Positions 31,997 through 39,691 of a stretch of 50,205 nucleotides of DNA are shown here, piece after piece (the first letter of the stretch is position 1; every line of letters starts with the position of its first letter). The stretch comes from Vulcanimicrobium sp035943995 (lineage in GTDB: Bacteria > Vulcanimicrobiota > Vulcanimicrobiia > Vulcanimicrobiales > Vulcanimicrobiaceae), in assembly GCA_035943995.1 (NCBI GenBank), contig DASZBS010000136.1:1-50205 (forward strand). The letters run 5' to 3'. The notes under the pieces were generated by a model, which saw nothing but the letters and a program-made list of their open reading frames with translations, was not told where the DNA came from and did not search any database. The position numbers and the translations under genes were made by a program.

Positions 31997-33107
31997 CGTT
32001 CGCGGACTGTTGCCGCGGCTGGACGCGCTGGAACGGCGGCTGGCGCAGCTCGCGCACGAACCGCGCCCGCTGCTCGTGGTGCGGTTGCCGGAGCTGGAGC
32101 GCGTCGCGTGGCGGCGCGGACTGCGCGCGGCGCACGCGCTGGAGCGCGCGGCGGGCGCGGCGTTCTCGACGGCGGTGTCGCGCGTGCTCCGCGCGGACGA
32201 CCTCGTCGCGCACGACGGCGGGAGCGACGTGTTCGTCGCAGCGCTAGTCGGCCCGACACGCGACGGCGGCGCCGTGCCGGCGCCCGTCGACGTGCGCTCC
32301 GCGCTGGCGCGCATCGCGGCGGCGATGGAGGCGAGTATCCGGCTCGACGTGCGAACCGGCTGGACGACGTACGACTGCGCAGCCGACGCCGGCGCGATGG
32401 ACGCCGTCGTCGAGCGCGCTCTGGTGCGGGGTGCGCAAGAGCGCGAGAGGTACGCGTTCTTCTCGTCGCTGGGCCACGAGCTGCGCACGCCGCTCTCGTC
32501 GATCCGCGGCTATCTGGAGACGCTGCTGGAGGACGACGTCGACCTGGGCACGCGCGAGCGTTTCGTGCGGATCGCCTACAACGAGTCGCTGCGGCTGAGC
32601 CGGCTGGTCGAGGGGATGTTCGAGATCTCGCTGCTGGACATGCGCGCCGCACTGCCCGCGCCGGCGAGTGGGTCGCTCGCGCATGCGATCGACGCCGCAT
32701 TCGACGCATGCGCTGCCTCGGCAACGGCGCGTGGCGTCTCGATCGTCCGCGACGACGTGCCGGCGCTGCGCGTCGCGATCGACGCCGACCGGCTTACGCT
32801 CGTCCTGGTCAACCTGATCGACAACGCCGTGAAGCACGGCAAGCCCGGCGGCGGCGTGTTCGTTGGCGGCCACGTGGACGAGTCAGGCTTCGTGCGGCTC
32901 ACCGTCGACGACGACGGCCCCGGGATCGCATGCGTCGACCGTGAGCGAGTGTTCGCGTTCGGCGATCGCGGCGACACCGAGGCGAACGGTACCGGCATCG
33001 GTCTCGCCCTCGTGCGGCTCATGATCGAGCGAGCCGGCGGCCGCGTCGACCTGGAGACATCCCCGCTCGGCGGAGCGCGTTTCATCTTAGCGGTGCCGTG
33101 CGCGTAA
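31983..33107 (+). CDS. Histidine kinase with a degenerate GGDEF-like N-terminal domain
   Basis: The 374-residue kinase has HisKA with phospho-acceptor His165 in SSLGHELRTPLSSIRGYLET, and HATPase_c with NLIDNAVKHGKPGGG, TVDDDGPGI and GTGIGLALVRLM, so it should be active. The first 150 residues lack membrane spans. They resemble a worn diguanylate-cyclase-like domain: LLVVRLPELERVAWRRGL, then VSRVLRADDLVAHDGGSDVF, where GGSDV takes the place of GGDEF. A catalytic role there is unlikely. It is therefore a cytosolic kinase. TTG 31983 overlaps the regulator gene by 14 bp; TTG 32010 is an alternative. Copies of its 3' end occur downstream as remnants. Confidence 0.93.
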   Translation: MHAPDVRGLLPRLDALERRLAQLAHEPRPLLVVRLPELERVAWRRGLRAAHALERAAGAAFSTAVSRVLRADDLVAHDGGSDVFVAALVGPTRDGGAVPAPVDVRSALARIAAAMEASIRLDVRTGWTTYDCAADAGAMDAVVERALVRGAQERERYAFFSSLGHELRTPLSSIRGYLETLLEDDVDLGTRERFVRIAYNESLRLSRLVEGMFEISLLDMRAALPAPASGSLAHAIDAAFDACAASATARGVSIVRDDVPALRVAIDADRLTLVLVNLIDNAVKHGKPGGGVFVGGHVDESGFVRLTVDDDGPGIACVDRERVFAFGDRGDTEANGTGIGLALVRLMIERAGGRVDLETSPLGGARFILAVPCA

Positions 33108-33120
33108 ATCGTGATGATAG

Positions 33121-33210
33121 CTTAGCGGTGGAGCGTTGCTCCTGCCGGAGGGCGCGTCGGTCTCGATGAGTCGCCGCTCGGCGGACTACGCTTCATGGTT
33201 CGCCTTCATG
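33121..33210 (+). pseudogene. Remnant of a histidine-kinase 3' end
   Basis: From about 33144 one frame reads GGRVGLDESPLGGLRFMVR, closely matching the intact kinase's end GGRVDLETSPLGGARFILA. The bases CTTAGCGGTG occur both at the end of the intact kinase (33086-33095) and at the start of this remnant (33121-33130). It has no start and is interrupted. Confidence 0.7.
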
Positions 33211-33217
33211 ATCCGCT

Positions 33218-33832
33218 TTACACGCGAACCTGCGCCGCGAGCTTCGCACACCCGGTATTGGGCGGCCAATAGTCCGTGCCGGGGTCTGGCTCTGAACGTC
33301 GTGCGACCTCGACGCGAACGAACGGAAATCCGGGCACGTAACGGTACAATGCAACAACGTGGCCCGCTTGCGCGAAGTTGCCCCATTCGCGACCTTCGCA
33401 CGAAACCCCAGGCCGGATTTGCGCTTTGTAGGCCGGCGCCTGAAGATCATCCAGCATTGTTAAAGCACCGACGAAGTAGGCCACGGAGACCATCGGAACG
33501 ATCAGCGGTGCCCATGCGACCGTACCGGCCGCGATACCCACGATGCGCGGACGGATCGACCACGCAGCTGTTGCGAGGATAAGGTACGCAACGAACGCGG
33601 CGGCCGAGAAGAGAAGGTTCAGCAGCGGCGACGACGTTTGCAGTTCCGTAAGCGTCATCAGCCCATTGAGCAAGAGCAGCGCGCCAGCGAGAGCGCACAC
33701 GGGGATAAACCAGACCCGCGTGCCACGCTTGGTACTCCGCGCGACCACCGCGAGCGCGATCGCTCCGGCGCCGACCTGAAAGCATACCAGGAGCACGAAG
33801 ACGTGCTTCATCATCCACTCAGCGGCGACCAT
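33218..33832 (-). CDS. Small hypothetical membrane protein
   Basis: I do not recognise this 204-residue protein. It has about four membrane spans: HVFVLLVCFQVGAGAIALAV, WFIPVCALAGALLLLNGLMT, LLNLLFSAAAFVAYLILATA and GTVAWAPLIVPMVSVAYFVG. A C-terminal soluble part has a few cysteines (GVSCEGREWGNFAQAGHVVA, NTGCAKLAA). ATG 33832 or ATG 33811/33808 could start it. Base composition is less GC-rich than the core genes, and it sits between two histidine-kinase remnants, as expected for an inserted accessory gene. A 17-bp palindrome lies directly upstream. Function is unknown. Confidence 0.6.
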   Translation of the reverse strand: MVAAEWMMKHVFVLLVCFQVGAGAIALAVVARSTKRGTRVWFIPVCALAGALLLLNGLMTLTELQTSSPLLNLLFSAAAFVAYLILATAAWSIRPRIVGIAAGTVAWAPLIVPMVSVAYFVGALTMLDDLQAPAYKAQIRPGVSCEGREWGNFAQAGHVVALYRYVPGFPFVRVEVARRSEPDPGTDYWPPNTGCAKLAAQVRV

Positions 33833-33836
33833 GGTA

Positions 33837-33853
33837 ACTTTGTATCACAAAGT
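33837..33853. promoter_or_regulatory. 17-bp palindrome upstream of the membrane-protein gene
   Basis: ACTTTGT-ATC-ACAAAGT, with perfect 7-bp arms, lies 4 bp before ATG 33832 on the minus strand. It is AT-rich in a GC-rich setting and could be an operator or leader hairpin. Confidence 0.45.
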
Positions 33854-34008
33854 CTCGTCGACCGCAAGCCTTCCTCACCGAGGATGATGACGATTTTACG
33901 GCCGTCGGTCGGATCGAGGCGGAGGGTGTCCATACCTACGGCGCATGGCGGAGCCTGACATGTCGCACCGAATTGATCGCGCACTGGTTCGGTGCTTTGT
34001 GAATCGGT

Positions 34009-34490
34009 TTGCCTCTTGGACATGCGCGGTGGTGGCTGCCGGCCGGAAACCGGTTCGTTGGCGGAGGCAATCAAATCTGCGCGGGACGCATCTGCTGCGA
34101 ACGCGGCGGCGCGACACGTAGGGATCATGATCGAAGACGTGCCCGCGATCCCAGGTCGCCATCGATACCGACCGCCTCACGCTCGTGCTCGTAAACTTGA
34201 TCGAGAACGCGGTGAAGCACGGCCATGCCGGCGGTGGCGTCTTCGTCGGCATCGATCGTGGCGATCAGCACCACGTCCGCATCACCGTCGATGACGACGG
34301 ACCGGGGATCGGGATGGCCGATCGCGACCGAGTATTCGCGCTGGGCGAGCGTGCAGCGACCGTTGCGAACGGCACCGGGATCGGCCTCGCACTCGTGCGG
34401 CTGATGCTCGAGCGCGCCGGCGGCCGCGTCGCGCTCGAAGAATCGCCCCTCGGCGGAGCGCGTTTCGTCGTGGGGTTGCCACGCGTCTGA
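34009..34490 (+). pseudogene. Truncated, frameshifted histidine kinase (C-terminal half)
   Basis: One frame reads LLDMRGGGCRPETGSLAEAI to IEDVPAI, matching LLDMR...GSLAHAI...DDVPAL of the intact kinase. The homology then continues one frame over as LVNLIENAVKHGHAGGGVFV to ESPLGGARFVVGLP. A single extra base near 34154 (CCAGGTCGCC, expected CC-GTCGCC) accounts for the shift. The HisKA domain and N-terminus are missing, so it cannot be a working kinase. It is a diverged duplicate rather than a recent copy. Confidence 0.8.
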
Positions 34491-34691
34491 ATCGTCGCCG
34501 AGTTTCATCGAGCATATGGCAACTACACGTTCGGGGTGTTTTATGGCTGCGGCGGGATTCTCGCTAAATCAGGCCATCCTTGCCGCAAATGGTTACGGAT
34601 TGGCGGCGCAGGCCACGGGCGGCGCCTGCAAAAAGACAAGGAAACGAGGGAAAAGGGCGGGCTGGAGAATATCAGTATTCCGGCGAGACCA
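34491..34691. other. Intergenic stretch without a supported gene
   Basis: Between the kinase pseudogene and the first lipoprotein gene I see no convincing gene. A 75-codon plus-strand frame (34516-34743) has odd composition and no family resemblance. The bases before the lipoprotein ATG include GAATATCAGTATTC, a small AT-rich near-palindrome that could be part of its promoter. Confidence 0.4.
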
Positions 34692-35132
34692 ATGGAGTTT
34701 ACGTCGCGGTCCAAGTTCACTGCGAGAGTTGGAACCATCATAAGAAGAAGCGGCGGCGCCGCTATCCTCACGGCCTGTATCAGCCTATCGTTCTGCGGAT
34801 GTGCAAAAGAACGGGTATGGTCAACGGAGGTGCGATCTTCCGACGAAGGCTGGCACGCTGTGGCAGAGTCGTTTGTGGTGACGGGGCCAGGCACAAACAG
34901 CGTCGACACGGTCGTGCGCATCGAGCGAGGCGCAGGCTTCAGCCGGCAATCATCACGTGTCCTTGGCGTCGCCGATGCCGGACCCGGGCTCGGGCTGACG
35001 ATGAGATGGCTAACGCCGCGGCATCTTGAAATTGTCCTCCGAGATAATTCTGACTATCTCTACTATCAAGTCGTAAAGACGTCTGGGGTCGACATCTCAC
35101 TAAGGTATGACTATCAACCCGTGAGGCGCTGA
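34692..35132 (+). CDS. Hypothetical lipoprotein, copy 1
   Basis: I do not recognise the family. The 146-residue product has a basic N-terminus, a hydrophobic leader (IRRSGGAAILTACISLSF) and CGCAKERVW, where the second Cys is a plausible lipidation site. The mature part (WSTEVRSSDEGWHAVAESFV, VTGPGTNSVDTVVRIERGAG, GLGLTMRWLTPRHLEIVLRD) is beta-rich and is matched closely by the next gene. Its end VDISLRYD helps define the paralogue's intended reading frame. It is probably an outer- or inner-membrane-anchored surface protein. GC content is lower than in core genes. Confidence 0.7.
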   Translation: MEFTSRSKFTARVGTIIRRSGGAAILTACISLSFCGCAKERVWSTEVRSSDEGWHAVAESFVVTGPGTNSVDTVVRIERGAGFSRQSSRVLGVADAGPGLGLTMRWLTPRHLEIVLRDNSDYLYYQVVKTSGVDISLRYDYQPVRR

Positions 35133-35225
35133 AGTTCGCAAATGCGGCGCCTATCAATGATTGAGAAGGCAGGGCACATGGCGCGCAACATTCCGGTGGA
35201 GCATGCTCTCAATGTGATGAACGGG

Positions 35226-35231
35226 TATAAT
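35226..35231 (+). promoter_or_regulatory. Perfect -10 element before lipoprotein copy 2
   Basis: TATAAT lies in GGGTATAATTCG, 20 bp before GTG 35252. No matching -35 is visible. Confidence 0.45.
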
Positions 35232-35251
35232 TCGAGCGGCAAATCGTTGCT

Positions 35252-35650
35252 GTGTCGTTGACAACCTTTGCCATCCGATGTCACGTTGCCACCGCTATCC
35301 TCGGTGGGTGTGTCGGGCTAATGCTCGGAGGATGCGCAAAAAAAGACCCCCCGGTATGGTCGATGCAGGTTCCATCTCCGGGTGGAGAATGGCGTGCTAT
35401 AGCAGAGACGTTCGTTTGGACCGGGCCTGGCACGAACGACGGGGAAACCACCTTGCGCATCGAGCGCGGGGCTGGCCGCGACCTGTACTCATCAGAGGTT
35501 CTCGCCGTCGGCGATGGCGGAGCGTCCCTAGGGCTTTCGATGAAGTGGCTTTCCCCGACGCACCTTCTGATCGTCATCAAGGAAGATCCAAGCAACCTCC
35601 AAGAACAAGTCGTCAAAATCATCAGGGATCGACATCTCGCTGAAGTATGA
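35252..35650 (+). CDS. Hypothetical lipoprotein, copy 2, frameshifted near the 3' end
   Basis: The 132-residue product is a paralogue of the preceding lipoprotein. It has a good lipobox in ILGGCVGLMLGGCAKKDPPV (LGGC) and the same core: WSMQVPSPGGEWRAIAETFV, WTGPGTNDGETTLRIERGAG and SLGLSMKWLSPTHLLIVIKE. Near 35615-35621 the copies differ by one base: an extra A in CAAAATCATC. The present frame ends VVKIIRDRHLAEV. The +1 frame continues GIDISLKYDHRGRRR to a stop at 35670-35672, matching GVDISLRYDYQPVRR in copy 1. The last 11 residues are therefore probably altered by a one-base insertion, real or a sequencing error. The start is GTG 35252. Confidence 0.75.
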   Translation: MSLTTFAIRCHVATAILGGCVGLMLGGCAKKDPPVWSMQVPSPGGEWRAIAETFVWTGPGTNDGETTLRIERGAGRDLYSSEVLAVGDGGASLGLSMKWLSPTHLLIVIKEDPSNLQEQVVKIIRDRHLAEV

Positions 35651-35743
35651 TCATCGCGGTCGCAGGCGCTGACGCCGCAGGTGTGACGGTGGCGATCGGG
35701 GCGTGTCTGATTTCGACCGATTGTGGGCAGACTTCGGGATGCG

Positions 35744-36472
35744 ATGTCTTCAGGCGATCTGCGGGTAGGGACCGCCGGGTGGGCGATACCGCGCGACGTA
35801 CGCGAGCGCTTCGACGGCAATGGCACGCGGCTCGAACGATATTCCCGCCGTTTCCGCTGCGTCGAGATCAACTCGTCGTTCTACCGGCCGCATAGGGCGT
35901 CGACGTATGCGCGCTGGGCCGCCACCGTGCCGGACGATTTTCGTTTCGCGCTTAAGGTGCCGAAGGAGATCACGCACACCCGGCGCTTCGTGGACGTCGT
36001 CGAACCGCTCGAACGGTTTCTCGCCGAGAGCGCGGAGTTGGGTGAGAAGCGCGGCGTGCTGCTCGTGCAGCTGCCGCCGAGGTTTGCCTATGACGCCGCG
36101 CTGGTCGACGCGTTCTTCGCGGTGTTTCGCGCGCGCTACGACGGGCTGCTCGCCTGCGAGCCGCGCCACCCGACGTGGTTCGCCGCTGACGCCGACGACG
36201 CGCTGCGCCGCGCCCATGTTGCGCGCGTTGCCGCCGATCCCGCGATCGTCCCCGCTGCCGCCGTCCCCGGCGGTTGGGACGGCTTCGTCTACTACCGGCT
36301 GCACGGTTCGCCGCGCACGTACTACTCAGCGTACGATGACGCGACATTGAACGCCGTGGCGGGGCGCTTGCGCGCTGCGACCGCACCGGCATGGTGCATC
36401 TTCGACAACACCGCGCTCGACGCCGCGACCGCCAACGCGCTCGATCTGACCGAACTGCTCGGCGCGGTCTAG
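35744..36472 (+). CDS. DUF72 family protein (YecE-like)
   Basis: The 242-residue product matches the DUF72 TIM-barrel family: LRVGTAGWAIPRDVRERF, RRFRCVEINSSFYRPHRAST, FRFALKVPKEITHTRR, LVQLPPRFAYDAALVDAF, VYYRLHGSPRTYYSAYDD and WCIFDNTALDAATANALDL. Biochemical function is not established. ATG 35744 is preferred over GTG 35723, since it starts just before the first strand. The FYRPHR and RLHGSP motifs that are typical of the family are intact. It lies 72 bp after the lipoprotein pair and marks the return to GC-rich core-like sequence. Confidence 0.93.
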   Translation: MSSGDLRVGTAGWAIPRDVRERFDGNGTRLERYSRRFRCVEINSSFYRPHRASTYARWAATVPDDFRFALKVPKEITHTRRFVDVVEPLERFLAESAELGEKRGVLLVQLPPRFAYDAALVDAFFAVFRARYDGLLACEPRHPTWFAADADDALRRAHVARVAADPAIVPAAAVPGGWDGFVYYRLHGSPRTYYSAYDDATLNAVAGRLRAATAPAWCIFDNTALDAATANALDLTELLGAV

Positions 36473-36500
36473 GAGGTGCGCAGGGCCCCGGCGTAGCTCG

Positions 36501-36514
36501 GACGACATGTCGTC
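36501..36514. promoter_or_regulatory. 14-bp palindrome centred on a start codon
   Basis: GACGACATGTCGTC is a perfect palindrome that contains the ATG (36507) of the lipase gene. An AGGAGG at 36472-36477 is 29 bp upstream, too far to act as Shine-Dalgarno, so translation start control is unclear. Confidence 0.4.
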
Positions 36515-38390
36515 GACACCGAGCGCCCCGGGTACGTTCGTCGCCCGCCTGTTTCCGGCCGGCGGAGCCCCGTTGCAGGTGAGCTCGTTCATGCCGCCGT
36601 CCGACACGCCGGGCAACGTCGCCGTCTGCTTGAGCGGCGGCGGCTCGCGCGCGCTCTCCGCCGGGATGGGCGCGCTGCAAGCGTTCGAGCACGTGACGCT
36701 TGCGGACGGGACGAGCATGCTGTCCCGCGTCAAGGCGCTCTCGACCGTGTCCGGCGGCTCGTGGCTCGGCGTCCCGTTCACGTTTCTGGACGCGGCGACG
36801 CCGGACGGAAACTATCTCGGCACGTACACCGACCCCGGAAATCTCAGCGTGCTGGCTCTGATGGAGCTGCCGAACGGAAACGCCGGCGCGAACGTCACGG
36901 AGCATTTCTCGCTCGTCGCGCTCGCGATCAAGGCGTGGGTGCTCTACGAGTTCGACGGAGTTCCGGCCAACATGCTGTGGCAAACGCTCATGGCGCTCCA
37001 CCTGCTCGTGCCGTACGATCTGTTCGAGGCCGGGCCGAACATGGCGCCGACGTCGTTCTTCTCGTACGACGACGAGACGCTCGGCAAAATCCGAGATGCG
37101 AACGCCGGCACGCCGCTCGAGGCGGAGAAGGCGAACGTCGTCGCTCAGGTCCCCGGCCGGCAACGGCCGTATCTCGTGTGCAATACCGCGCTGTTCGTGA
37201 CCGTCCAGGACCCAGGAACTCCGGAGAACGGCACCTCCGCGCTCGCGCCGGTGCAGTGCACGCCGTTCTTCACGGGGATCGTGGGCCTGCCGAACGCCGT
37301 CGATATCAACCAGCGTCTCGCCGGGGGCGGCGGCGTGACGTCGTTCGCGTTCGCGTCGAGCCTCGCATCCGTGTCGGGAGACGAAGACCATACCGTCACC
37401 GTGCAGCAGTCGCGCCAGTGGGCGCTCGCGGACATCGTCGGCACGAGCAGCGCGGCGTTCGCGCAGACCGTCCACGCCACGCTGGTCGACCTCGCGACCA
37501 ATCCGCCGCGGTTCGCCGCCGCCCTGGCGATGCACGGTGAGGACGCGGTGCGGCTCATCGCACGCAGCGGCGGCGACGCGCCGTCGGCGCGCACCTTCAT
37601 CGCGTCCCGCGTCGCATCGGCGCGCTCGGGAAACGTCGGCATCCTGGACAGCGAGCTCGCCGACTTCCAGGCGCTCATCCCGCGCTACCAGTACTGGCCG
37701 GTGCGCGGCGCGACGCCCGCGCCGAACATCGCGCCGACCGATTTCGCCGACGGCGGCAGCCTGGAGAACAGCGGGATCGCCGCGATGCTCGCCTACGGCG
37801 ACGTCGACAACCTCGTCGCGTTCATCGATACGCTCACGACGCTGGGGCAGGATTCGAACGGCGTCATCATCGTCGACGACTCCATCCCGCCGCTGTTCGG
37901 CTACCAGCCGTACGATTCGACGGTCAAAGGCGGTTACGCGCCGTACTCCACCGACACCGACCAGTCGTCCGCGACGTGGTACTACCGCTTCAACCAGGTT
38001 TTCCCGAGCGAAGGGTTCGCCGCGGTCCGCGAAGGGTTGTGGGCGGCGAGCGGTGGCGGGAGCTATCGAACGGCGCCGATCTTCTCACAGCCGCTGACGA
38101 CCGTCGAGAACGCATGGTTCGGCGTAGCGCCGGACAAGCAGGTCACGGTCGTGTGGGTCTACTTGGAGCACGCCGCCGACTGGTACGATCAGCTGGGTTT
38201 TGCCGAGCAGCTCGAAGTCGACGCGCAAACCGTGCTCGCCGGCTTCCCGCATTACGACACGCTCAACACCGAGCTGACGCCGACGCAGATCAACCTGCTC
38301 GCGAACCTCGTCGCGTGGAGCGTGGTGAACCCGAACAACGTCGGGACGTTCACGTCGCTGTTCGCTCCCGCCGTCACGCCGCCGGCATGA
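36507..38390 (+). CDS. Patatin/cPLA2-like phospholipase
   Basis: The 627-residue protein has the patatin/cytosolic phospholipase A2 catalytic pattern. The oxyanion hole is in CLSGGGSRALSAGMGALQAF (residues 41-60). The nucleophile is probably Ser82 in ALSTVSGGSWLGVPF; the usual first Gly of GxSxG is Thr. The catalytic Asp is probably Asp415 in FADGGSLENSGIAAML. SGGSW and the DGGSLEN form are closer to cPLA2-type than to plant patatin. No signal peptide is visible, so it is likely cytosolic or secreted by an unknown route. A monooxygenase gene overlaps its stop (ATGA), suggesting the lipase releases a lipid substrate for the next two enzymes. That is inference. Confidence 0.85.
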   Translation: MSSTPSAPGTFVARLFPAGGAPLQVSSFMPPSDTPGNVAVCLSGGGSRALSAGMGALQAFEHVTLADGTSMLSRVKALSTVSGGSWLGVPFTFLDAATPDGNYLGTYTDPGNLSVLALMELPNGNAGANVTEHFSLVALAIKAWVLYEFDGVPANMLWQTLMALHLLVPYDLFEAGPNMAPTSFFSYDDETLGKIRDANAGTPLEAEKANVVAQVPGRQRPYLVCNTALFVTVQDPGTPENGTSALAPVQCTPFFTGIVGLPNAVDINQRLAGGGGVTSFAFASSLASVSGDEDHTVTVQQSRQWALADIVGTSSAAFAQTVHATLVDLATNPPRFAAALAMHGEDAVRLIARSGGDAPSARTFIASRVASARSGNVGILDSELADFQALIPRYQYWPVRGATPAPNIAPTDFADGGSLENSGIAAMLAYGDVDNLVAFIDTLTTLGQDSNGVIIVDDSIPPLFGYQPYDSTVKGGYAPYSTDTDQSSATWYYRFNQVFPSEGFAAVREGLWAASGGGSYRTAPIFSQPLTTVENAWFGVAPDKQVTVVWVYLEHAADWYDQLGFAEQLEVDAQTVLAGFPHYDTLNTELTPTQINLLANLVAWSVVNPNNVGTFTSLFAPAVTPPA

Positions 38391-39691
38391 ACGAAGCCAC
38401 GGCCGACCAGTTCGCGCTCGTCGGCGCCGGGCCGATCGGCTTGTGCGTCGCCCGCGCGCTGGCGCAGCACGGGATCCCCTACGTCCAGTTCGAGTCGGCC
38501 AACGCCGTCGGTGGCAACTGGCGCGACGGCGTGTACGAGACCGCGCACATCATCTCGTCGCGCAAGACGACGGAGTTCACCGATTACCCGATGCCGGCGG
38601 GCTATCCCGACTTTCCCAGCGGCCAGCAGATGCTCGCGTACGTGCAAGACTACGCGCGGCACTACGACTTGGAGAAGAGCATCGCGTTCGGCACGACGGT
38701 ACGCGACGCGCGGCCGGTCTTCGACGAGGGCGTCGAGCGCTGGGAGCTGACGTTCGCTGACGGCGCGCGGCGCGTCTACAAAGGCGTAATCGCGTGCGTC
38801 GGGCACCACTGGGACCGGCGCTGGCCGTCGTACCCGGGCACGTTCGACGGCGAGCTGATCCACTCGAAGGACTACAAGACGCCCGAGCAGCTGCGCGGCA
38901 AGCGCGTGCTGGTCATCGGCGGCGGCAACTCCGCCTGCGACATCGCATCCGAGGCCGCGCGCGTCGCGGCGTCGTCGCACCTGAGCACGCGGCGCGGCTA
39001 TTGGTTCTTGCCCAAGACCATGTTCGGCGTGCCGCTGGTCGAGCTGATCCCGCCGTGGGCGCCGCTGTGGCTGCAGCGCATCGGGCTGCGCGCGGCGCTC
39101 ACCGTCGCGGTCGGCGACTACGCGCGCTACGGTTTGCAAAAGCCCGATCACGCGATCTTCGAGCACCACCCGACGATCAACAGCGAGCTGCTGCACTACG
39201 TCAAGCACGGCCGCATCACGCCGCATCCCGACATCGCGCGGTACGACGGCGCGTTCGTCGAGTTCGCCGACGGCGTGCGCGAGCGCTTCGACCTGATCGT
39301 CGCGGCGACCGGCTTCCACCAGACGATCCCGTTCCTCGCGCCCGATCTCGTGCCGGTCGAAGGCCCGATCGTGAAGCTGTACGGCTCGATGATGAGCGAC
39401 CGCTTCCGCAACATGTACGTGTTCGGCTGGTCGCAGGCGCGCTACGGTTTCGGCCCGATCGTCTCGCCCGGCGCGGATCTGCTCGCCGAGGTGATCCTCG
39501 CGCAAGCGCGGATGCGCCATCCGGTCGGCGCGGTGCTCAAGAAGATGGGCGCGAAGCTGCCGCGCACGCACCTCGTCGACCCGCACGCCGCGATGCGCGC
39601 GATCCGGCACGCGCGAAAGCGGCTGCCGCTGTTGCTCAAGATGGAGAAGATGGTGATGCGCAACGAGCCCGAGCCCGCGGCGGCCGCGTGA
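38387..39691 (+). CDS. Flavin-dependent monooxygenase (FMO/BVMO-like)
   Basis: The 434-residue enzyme has two dinucleotide-binding motifs, GAGPIGLCVARALAQHG (FAD) and VIGGGNSACDIASEAARVAA (NADPH), and the class B monooxygenase identifier FDGELIHSKDY (FxGxxxHxxxY, residues 153-163). It also shows YETAHIISSRKTTEFTDYPM, typical of FMO-like enzymes. Such enzymes oxygenate nucleophilic N or S groups, or ketones in Baeyer-Villiger type members. The substrate is unknown. ATG 38387 overlaps the lipase stop and the SDR gene overlaps its own stop, so all three are probably one translationally coupled unit. Confidence 0.93.
   Translation: MNEATADQFALVGAGPIGLCVARALAQHGIPYVQFESANAVGGNWRDGVYETAHIISSRKTTEFTDYPMPAGYPDFPSGQQMLAYVQDYARHYDLEKSIAFGTTVRDARPVFDEGVERWELTFADGARRVYKGVIACVGHHWDRRWPSYPGTFDGELIHSKDYKTPEQLRGKRVLVIGGGNSACDIASEAARVAASSHLSTRRGYWFLPKTMFGVPLVELIPPWAPLWLQRIGLRAALTVAVGDYARYGLQKPDHAIFEHHPTINSELLHYVKHGRITPHPDIARYDGAFVEFADGVRERFDLIVAATGFHQTIPFLAPDLVPVEGPIVKLYGSMMSDRFRNMYVFGWSQARYGFGPIVSPGADLLAEVILAQARMRHPVGAVLKKMGAKLPRTHLVDPHAAMRAIRHARKRLPLLLKMEKMVMRNEPEPAAAA

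Noticed and set aside
34516..34743. 75-codon open frame before lipoprotein copy 1
   Set aside because: No start context, no family similarity, and it overlaps the lipoprotein start in another frame.
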